From assembly GCA_023231365.1 (NCBI GenBank), contig JALNVO010000083.1:1-10504 (forward strand): DNA of 10,504 bases, given 5' to 3'. Made by a program: the position numbers and the translations under genes. Below, in pieces: positions 5,591-10,504 of the stretch. The notes below the pieces were generated by a model. The model saw only the letters and a list, made by a program, of their open reading frames with translations, did not search any database and was not told the origin of the DNA. This DNA is from Fibrobacteraceae bacterium. Lineage in GTDB: Bacteria; Fibrobacterota; Fibrobacteria; Fibrobacterales; Fibrobacteraceae. Position 1 is the first letter of the stretch. The number at the start of each line of letters is the position of its first letter.

Positions 5591-5619
5591 AAAAACCAGA
5601 TGTTTTTCATCTGGCTTTT
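5591..5619. terminator. Bidirectional intrinsic terminator between convergent genes
   Basis: CCAGATG (5596-5602) pairs with CATCTGG (5608-5614) around TTTTT. CTTTTAATTT follows on the plus strand (lipoprotein side). On the minus strand (metY side) the stem is followed by an uninterrupted run of T, the complement of the A-run ending at 5595. It serves both genes. Confidence 0.9.
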
Positions 5620-5638
5620 AATTTGTACATATTTCTTA

Positions 5639-6919
5639 TTATATTTTTTCAAGAGCCTGAGCAAGGTCTGCAATTAAATCTTCTGAATTTTCAATACCTA
5701 CAGAGAAACGGATGAGGTCCGGGCGGATGCCGGCTTCTAAAAGCTGCTCATCGGAAAGCTGACGGTGCGTGTGGCTTGCCGGGTGAAGGACGCAGCTCCT
5801 GGCATCGGCTACATGAGTCACAATGGCTATAAGCTTGAGGGAATCCATGAATTTGATAGATTCTTCGCGCCCGCCCTTGATACCAAAACACATAACGCCA
5901 CAGGGAAGTCCGCCATTGAATTGTTTTTTGGCAAGTTCGTAGTATTTGTCTGTTTCAAGGCCTGCATAGTTGACCCAAGCGACTTTAGGATGGCTCTTGA
6001 GGAACTTGGCAATTTTTAATGCATTTTCGCAGTGCCGTGGCATACGGAGGTGCAGCGTCTCAAGTCCGATGTTCAAAAGGAAAGAATTCATCGGAGCTTG
6101 GATGGAACCGAAATCTCTCATCAGTTGGGCTGTGGCCTTTCTAATGTAGGCTTCTTTGCCGAAAGCCTTGCTGTAGGCAAGTCCGTGGTAGGACGGATCG
6201 GGTTGTGTCAGCCCTGGGAATTTGTCTGCATATTTTTCCCAGTCGAAGTTCCCGCTATCGACAATAGCTCCGCCGACGGTCATTGCATGCCCGTCCATAT
6301 ATTTGGTTGTGGAATGTGTTACAATATCTGCACCGAATTCGAATGGACGGCAAAGAATTGGGGTCGCAAATGTATTGTCGATGATGAAAGGTACACCATG
6401 CTTGTGGGCGATCCCTGCAAATTTTTTAATATCCGTTACGCGGCAAGTAGGGTTTGCTATAGTTTCTCCAAAGAAAGCCTTTGTATTTTTGCGGAAAGCC
6501 TTTTCGATGGTTTCTTCGGAATCGTCTGGATCGATGAATGTCACTTCAATGCCGAGTTTTTTCATAGTAACGGCAAAGAGGTTATATGTGCCTCCGTAGA
6601 TGGACGCTGAACTCACAAAATGATCACCGGCTTCACAGATGTTGAAGATTGCGTAGAAATTGGCAGCTTGCCCGGAAGAAGTGAGCATGCCAGCGACGCC
6701 GCCTTCAAGATCGGCAATTTTGGCAGCTACGGCATCGTTAGTCGGGTTCTGGAGGCGCGTGTAGAAATATCCATTTGCTTTCAAATCGAACAAGTCCGCC
6801 ATCTGGGCGCTGGTGTCGTATTTGAAGGTCGTGCTTTGGTAGATGGGAAGAATACGCGGATCGCCGTTTTTTGGTGCCCAACCAGACTGGATGCATTTTG
6901 TTTCTGGATGAAATTCCAT
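5639..6919 (-). CDS. metY: O-acetylhomoserine sulfhydrylase (aminocarboxypropyltransferase), MetY type
   Basis: This is a pyridoxal-phosphate enzyme of the Cys/Met metabolism family (426 residues). It would form homocysteine from O-acetylhomoserine and sulfide in direct-sulfhydrylation methionine synthesis. Visible features are Y53-T-R55 (phosphate contact from the partner subunit), SSGQAAN at 81-87, D181 in DNTFATP (cofactor ring nitrogen) and the Schiff-base lysine K206 in HSTTKYMDGH. Length and the CRPFEFGADIV segment favour MetY over the shorter cystathionine gamma-synthase/lyase enzymes. I chose the ATG at 6919 because GAGG lies 6 nt before it; an upstream in-frame ATG at 6931 contains that GAGG and gives four more residues. 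G+C is about 48%, clearly above the genes to its left. Confidence 0.9.
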   Translation of the reverse strand: MEFHPETKCIQSGWAPKNGDPRILPIYQSTTFKYDTSAQMADLFDLKANGYFYTRLQNPTNDAVAAKIADLEGGVAGMLTSSGQAANFYAIFNICEAGDHFVSSASIYGGTYNLFAVTMKKLGIEVTFIDPDDSEETIEKAFRKNTKAFFGETIANPTCRVTDIKKFAGIAHKHGVPFIIDNTFATPILCRPFEFGADIVTHSTTKYMDGHAMTVGGAIVDSGNFDWEKYADKFPGLTQPDPSYHGLAYSKAFGKEAYIRKATAQLMRDFGSIQAPMNSFLLNIGLETLHLRMPRHCENALKIAKFLKSHPKVAWVNYAGLETDKYYELAKKQFNGGLPCGVMCFGIKGGREESIKFMDSLKLIAIVTHVADARSCVLHPASHTHRQLSDEQLLEAGIRPDLIRFSVGIENSEDLIADLAQALEKI

Positions 6920-6948
6920 TAAAAACCTCATAAATTGATTTTTGCGTT

Positions 6949-6978
6949 AATTTAAATAAATGAATACAGCTGTGACAA
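6949..6978 (-). promoter_or_regulatory. Probable metY promoter
   Basis: On the minus strand TTGTCA (6978-6973, 5 of 6 to consensus) is followed after 17-18 nt by TTAAAT/TAAATT (6955-6949), the same -10 form as the tRNA promoter. The leader would be about 25 nt, too short for a riboswitch. Confidence 0.5.
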
Positions 6979-7060
6979 GGTTTCATTTTGAAAGAAGACA
7001 TAATAATGAGAATATTTTTTTCTAATTTTGGGGCTCATAATAAAATAATGGTGTAATCCT

Positions 7061-8200
7061 GTGAACGAAAAGGCTTATTTTCCAGCTATCGATGGGCTCA
7101 GGCTTTTGGCATCCCTCAATATTGTGATGCTGCATTTATCTTCGTCAGCCGCTTTGGGTTATATGGCTTCCTGGGCATGGATATTACCTGTAGTGAAGGC
7201 GCCTGCTTTTGCTGCGGGACTCTTCTTTATTTTGGCGGGTTTTCTTTTTGCTTCCAAGTTTAATGATCCGGACCGCCGGATGCCTGTAATTCCTTTTATG
7301 TTTGCTCGCATTGCCAAGCTTTATCGCTTGCATTTTGCAATGACAGTTTTGATGTTTGTTGTTTTAATTGTGAAGTTCGGCGGAATATCGCATTTATTTC
7401 ATCCGATTCGCTCGCTTCTCTTGCATTTGACTTTGACGTGGTCTTTTGTGCCGAATCTGGGAATGGAACTTAATGAGCCTAGCTGGTCTTTGACTGGTTT
7501 TTTTATTTGTTATGCGGTAACTCCATTTTGCGCTAGCCATCTTGCGCGAATTGAAAATTCTCGCAAGCTTTGGATTTTGTGTGGTTTAGTATTTATTCCT
7601 GGGATTCTATGGGGACTACTTTTTTCGGCGACGAGTAATATAGGGGTTCTTCCTATTTTAGGAGATTTTTCAAATTTTGACGTCCGCTATCGGTTTTTCC
7701 ATATTTGTCCATTCATCAGAGTTTTCGAATATCTTTTCGGCATGATTCTTTTCCGGCTTTATAAAGTGGGAGCTTTTGAAATTTTTAGAAAGAATTATGT
7801 GGCGGGTGCGGCTCAAATACTGTGCCTTGTTCTTTTATATGTAAGTATTTTTACTATGCAATCTTCGAATGTCGCCTGGAATTTTATTTGTCATCATAGT
7901 GTGGCGGTGGCTATTTATGGAGGTTTTGTGATAAGCCTCACTACTACTAAAGGTTGGCTGTCCAAAATTTTTTGCATTCCCATTGTCCGTATGATCGGTC
8001 GCGCTTCATTTTATCCTTATTTGATCCATCTTCCCTTCATTTCCATTGCTTGGGCAATTTGTAATTTAAATACGCCTCTTGCGACAGTCGGCTTTTTAAT
8101 CTTTATCTATACGGTCAGTACATTATATCAAAAGCATAAGGATCATATGAGGATGCTCAAAAAAAAGGCCCATTCCCTTCCCGTTCCGACGGGGGTTTAA
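7061..8200 (+). CDS. Membrane acyltransferase, acyltransferase-3 family (OafA/YrhL-like)
   Basis: This is a 379-residue integral membrane protein with about ten hydrophobic helices. The N-terminus carries the family signature: FPAIDGLRLLA, with R14 and H25 exactly ten residues apart (R-X10-H). Such proteins move acetyl or other acyl groups onto sugars of surface polysaccharides, lipids or peptidoglycan; the acceptor here is unknown, and no glycan cluster is nearby. No extra periplasmic SGNH domain is present. The start is GTG at 7061, the first possible codon after an in-frame stop at 7046-7048; no clear Shine-Dalgarno is seen, so a later start is possible. Transcribed away from metY and toward secA. 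Confidence 0.85.
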   Translation: MNEKAYFPAIDGLRLLASLNIVMLHLSSSAALGYMASWAWILPVVKAPAFAAGLFFILAGFLFASKFNDPDRRMPVIPFMFARIAKLYRLHFAMTVLMFVVLIVKFGGISHLFHPIRSLLLHLTLTWSFVPNLGMELNEPSWSLTGFFICYAVTPFCASHLARIENSRKLWILCGLVFIPGILWGLLFSATSNIGVLPILGDFSNFDVRYRFFHICPFIRVFEYLFGMILFRLYKVGAFEIFRKNYVAGAAQILCLVLLYVSIFTMQSSNVAWNFICHHSVAVAIYGGFVISLTTTKGWLSKIFCIPIVRMIGRASFYPYLIHLPFISIAWAICNLNTPLATVGFLIFIYTVSTLYQKHKDHMRMLKKKAHSLPVPTGV

Positions 8201-8232
8201 GGGACGTCTTAATCCTGGATCCCTGTTTTTTT
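8200..8232 (+). terminator. Weak possible terminator after the acyltransferase gene
   Basis: AGGGA (8200-8204) can pair with TCCCT (8220-8224), followed by G and seven T (8226-8232). The 5-bp stem with a 15-nt loop is weak. A separate stem CCCGT/ACGGG (8180-8193) lies in the last codons but has no T-run. Confidence 0.3.
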
Positions 8233-8276
8233 CTAGTTTGCATCCGTAATTCAAAAGAAAAAGGATAAACTTTAGT

Positions 8277-10504
8277 ATGAGTTTTATTGACACCCTGCTT
8301 CACAAGGTTTTTGGAACGCCTCACGAGCGCAAAGTAAAAAAGTTGCGCCCAATTATTGAGCAAATACACGAAGCGCGGAAGAAGCTCGAAAGTTTAGATG
8401 ATAAAGATCTTGTCGCGAGGAGCGATGAATTCCGCGATGCTCTTAAAAATGGAAAAACTTTGGAAGATATCAAGGTGGAGGCTTTTGCTGTTTGTCAAGA
8501 AGCTTGCGATCGCCGTTTAGGTATTTTCAACATTTTCAATTCTAAGTATGAATTTGATTTTAATCGTCTGGGTACGGATCCCAAAATTACCTCTGCTATA
8601 GAAAATGCAAAGGCCGAACTTGCAGCAGGGAAGCCGGAGTGGGAAGTTTACCTTCCTTTCGAAGTTTATGCTAAGATGCGTGAACTCATACCGGATTCGG
8701 TGAAGCCTTTCCGTATGATGCCATTTGATGTGCAGCTCATTGGCGGCCTTGTTCTTCACGAAGGCGCAATTGCTGAAATGGCTACAGGTGAAGGTAAGAC
8801 GCTTGCCGCTGTTTGTCCGGTTTATCTCAACGGTCTTTCGGGAAAGGGCGTGCATGTTGTGACGGTGAACGATTATCTCGCTGGCCGTGACGCGAAACAG
8901 ATGGGCCTTGTTTATAAATTTTTGGGACTTTCTGTGGGCTTGATTATTCACGATTTGAATAGCGCCCAGCGCCGGGAAAGCTATGGCTCCGACGTGACTT
9001 ATGGAACAAACAATGAATTCGGCTTTGATTATCTTCGCGACAATATGTCAGTGGATCCGAACGAACTTGTCCAGCGCGATCCGAATTTCTGCATTGTGGA
9101 TGAAGTCGATTCTATTTTAATTGATGAAGCCCGTACTCCGCTTATTATCAGCGGCCCTGCTGAAGATGCAACGGATAAGTATGTAAAAGCTAGTGCTTTA
9201 GTGAAGCAGCTGGTTAAGGGCAAGGATTATACCGTCGATGAAAAGGATAAGCTCGTTCAGCTTACCGAACGCGGTGTGAATCACGTAGAATCCTTGATGC
9301 AGTTCACCAATCTTTATGGCGAACATGCGGAATGGGTGCATTTCATCAACCAGGCGCTCAAGGCTCATAATTTATTTGTGAAGGATGTGGATTATATCGT
9401 CCGCGAAGGCGAGATTATCATTGTCGATGAGAACACTGGCCGCCTTATGGAAGGCCGCCGCTATTCCGATGGTATCCACCAATCCATCGAAGCCAAGGAA
9501 GGCGTGGAGATCCGCCGCGAAAACCAGACGCTTGCGACCATCACGTTCCAGAACTATTTCCGCATGTATAATAAGCTTTCCGGTATGACTGGTACGGCAG
9601 AAACGGAAGCGACGGAATTCATCAAGATCTACAACATGAATACGTGGGTGATTCCTACGAACAAGCCCTGCATCCGCAAGGATTTGCAGGATATGGTGTA
9701 CAAAACGGAAGATGGCAAGTGGAAGGCGATCGTCGCTGAAATCAAGCAGCGCCACGAGAAGGGGCAACCTTTGCTCGTCGGTACGGCTTCCATTGAAAAA
9801 TCCGAAAAAATTCATTCGCTTTTGGAACGCGAAGGAATTGCTCACGAAGTTTTGAACGCCAAGAATCATGGACGCGAAGCGGAAATAATTCAGTTTGCAG
9901 GTTACAAGGACAAAGTAACGATTGCAACGAATATGGCTGGTCGTGGAACAGATATTGTTCTTGGGCCAGGTGTCGTAGAACTTGGTGGTTTACACGTCCT
10001 TGGCACGGAACGCCATGAAAGCCGCCGCATTGACAACCAGTTGCGCGGTCGCTCCGGTCGTCAAGGCGATCCGGGATCCAGTCAATATTTCCTTTCCCTT
10101 GATGATAACCTGATGCGCATTTTCGGTGGTCCGAGTGTGAAGGCTTTGATGAACCGCTTTGGCGTCGGAGATGATGAAGTTATCACTCATCCGATTGTTT
10201 CCAAGAGTATCCGCGGGGCACAGCGCCGCGTGGAAAGCCAGAGCTTTGATACCCGTAAGTATTTGCTTGATTACGATAATGTGATGAACGAGCAGCGCAA
10301 GGTCATCTATGGACTTCGCCGCCGCATTTTGAAGGGTGAAGACGTTCGCTCGGATATCATGAACCGAATCGAAGACGCTTGTGACATAAAGGTCTCTGAT
10401 TACGTGTTCAAGGACCGCTTTAATGATGAATGGAATTGGGAAGGACTTGCCACGGAACTCCAGCGTTGCTTCGGTATTGAATATAAGTTGACAGAAGAGG
10501 AACG
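8277..10504 (+). CDS. secA: Preprotein translocase ATPase SecA (3' part beyond the window)
   Basis: SecA drives proteins through the SecYEG channel. The frame is open for 742 codons to the right edge. The start MSFIDTLLHKVFG is typical; AAGGA at 8261-8265 lies 11 nt upstream, rather far. Walker A is ATGEGKT (169-175) and Walker B VDEVDSILIDEARTP (274-288). Also present are RDVDYIV-like KDVDYIVREGE, MTGTAETEATEF, TNMAGRGTDIVLG and RRIDNQLRGRSGRQGDPGSS. Compared with E. coli SecA, K108 corresponds to K174 and D209 to D275, a 66-residue shift that comes almost wholly from an insertion at about 83-148, between RRLG and PFDVQL. The rest of the helical scaffold/wing region and any zinc-binding C-tail are outside the window. 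Confidence 0.97.
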   Translation, partial: MSFIDTLLHKVFGTPHERKVKKLRPIIEQIHEARKKLESLDDKDLVARSDEFRDALKNGKTLEDIKVEAFAVCQEACDRRLGIFNIFNSKYEFDFNRLGTDPKITSAIENAKAELAAGKPEWEVYLPFEVYAKMRELIPDSVKPFRMMPFDVQLIGGLVLHEGAIAEMATGEGKTLAAVCPVYLNGLSGKGVHVVTVNDYLAGRDAKQMGLVYKFLGLSVGLIIHDLNSAQRRESYGSDVTYGTNNEFGFDYLRDNMSVDPNELVQRDPNFCIVDEVDSILIDEARTPLIISGPAEDATDKYVKASALVKQLVKGKDYTVDEKDKLVQLTERGVNHVESLMQFTNLYGEHAEWVHFINQALKAHNLFVKDVDYIVREGEIIIVDENTGRLMEGRRYSDGIHQSIEAKEGVEIRRENQTLATITFQNYFRMYNKLSGMTGTAETEATEFIKIYNMNTWVIPTNKPCIRKDLQDMVYKTEDGKWKAIVAEIKQRHEKGQPLLVGTASIEKSEKIHSLLEREGIAHEVLNAKNHGREAEIIQFAGYKDKVTIATNMAGRGTDIVLGPGVVELGGLHVLGTERHESRRIDNQLRGRSGRQGDPGSSQYFLSLDDNLMRIFGGPSVKALMNRFGVGDDEVITHPIVSKSIRGAQRRVESQSFDTRKYLLDYDNVMNEQRKVIYGLRRRILKGEDVRSDIMNRIEDACDIKVSDYVFKDRFNDEWNWEGLATELQRCFGIEYKLTEEE

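Noticed and set aside
6032..6610. 192-codon plus-strand frame antisense to metY
   Set aside because: It lies wholly within a well-supported PLP enzyme gene, matches no family I know, and has no ribosome binding site.
6920..6948. SAM riboswitch or T-box before metY
   Set aside because: The likely leader is only about 25 nt and shows no conserved fold.
9372..9869. 165-codon minus-strand frame inside secA
   Set aside because: It is antisense to a continuous, highly conserved SecA coding region.

Overview
The window reads as ordinary bacterial chromosome, most likely from a Fibrobacter-like member of the Fibrobacterota/FCB group. The evidence is a Soj/ParB-type segregation cassette next to a bactofilin, an about 65-residue insertion in the ATPase domain of SecA at the place where Bacteroidetes SecA also carries extra sequence, a tRNA gene without an encoded CCA, and moderate G+C (about 36% in rsmG, about 48% in metY by hand count). 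The assignment is an inference; no 16S rRNA or species marker is present.

Left edge (1 to about 191): the 5' end of an IS200/IS605-family Y1 transposase gene on the minus strand, running off the window. Its ribosome binding site and start codon lie inside a 64-nt stem-loop, and a strong terminator-like hairpin sits upstream. This is the regulatory layout known from IS200. The rest of the leader to 337 is AT-rich and holds only a possible promoter.

Centre-left (338-3843): a tightly packed plus-strand operon, rsmG-parA-parB-M23 peptidase-bactofilin, with every junction overlapping or separated by 1 nt and one intrinsic terminator at the end. A perfect 16-bp parS palindrome covers the rsmG start codon. 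ParA, ParB and parS segregate the origin region. The membrane-anchored M23 peptidase and the bactofilin are a known cell-shape pair, so the operon joins chromosome segregation to envelope remodelling.

Centre (3829-4214): 386 nt without a gene, about 20% G+C, with DnaA-box-like 9-mers and imperfect direct repeats. Base skew changes around it: C exceeds G on the coding strand of rsmG to the left, and G exceeds C on the plus strand to the right, even across a minus-strand gene. Together with parS/parAB this makes it a candidate replication origin.

Right half: a class III-type metallophosphoesterase, an elongator tRNA-Met(CAT) followed almost at once by a small predicted lipoprotein, a bidirectional terminator, a convergent O-acetylhomoserine sulfhydrylase (metY type), a membrane acyltransferase of the acyltransferase-3 family, and secA, which is cut by the right edge after 742 codons.
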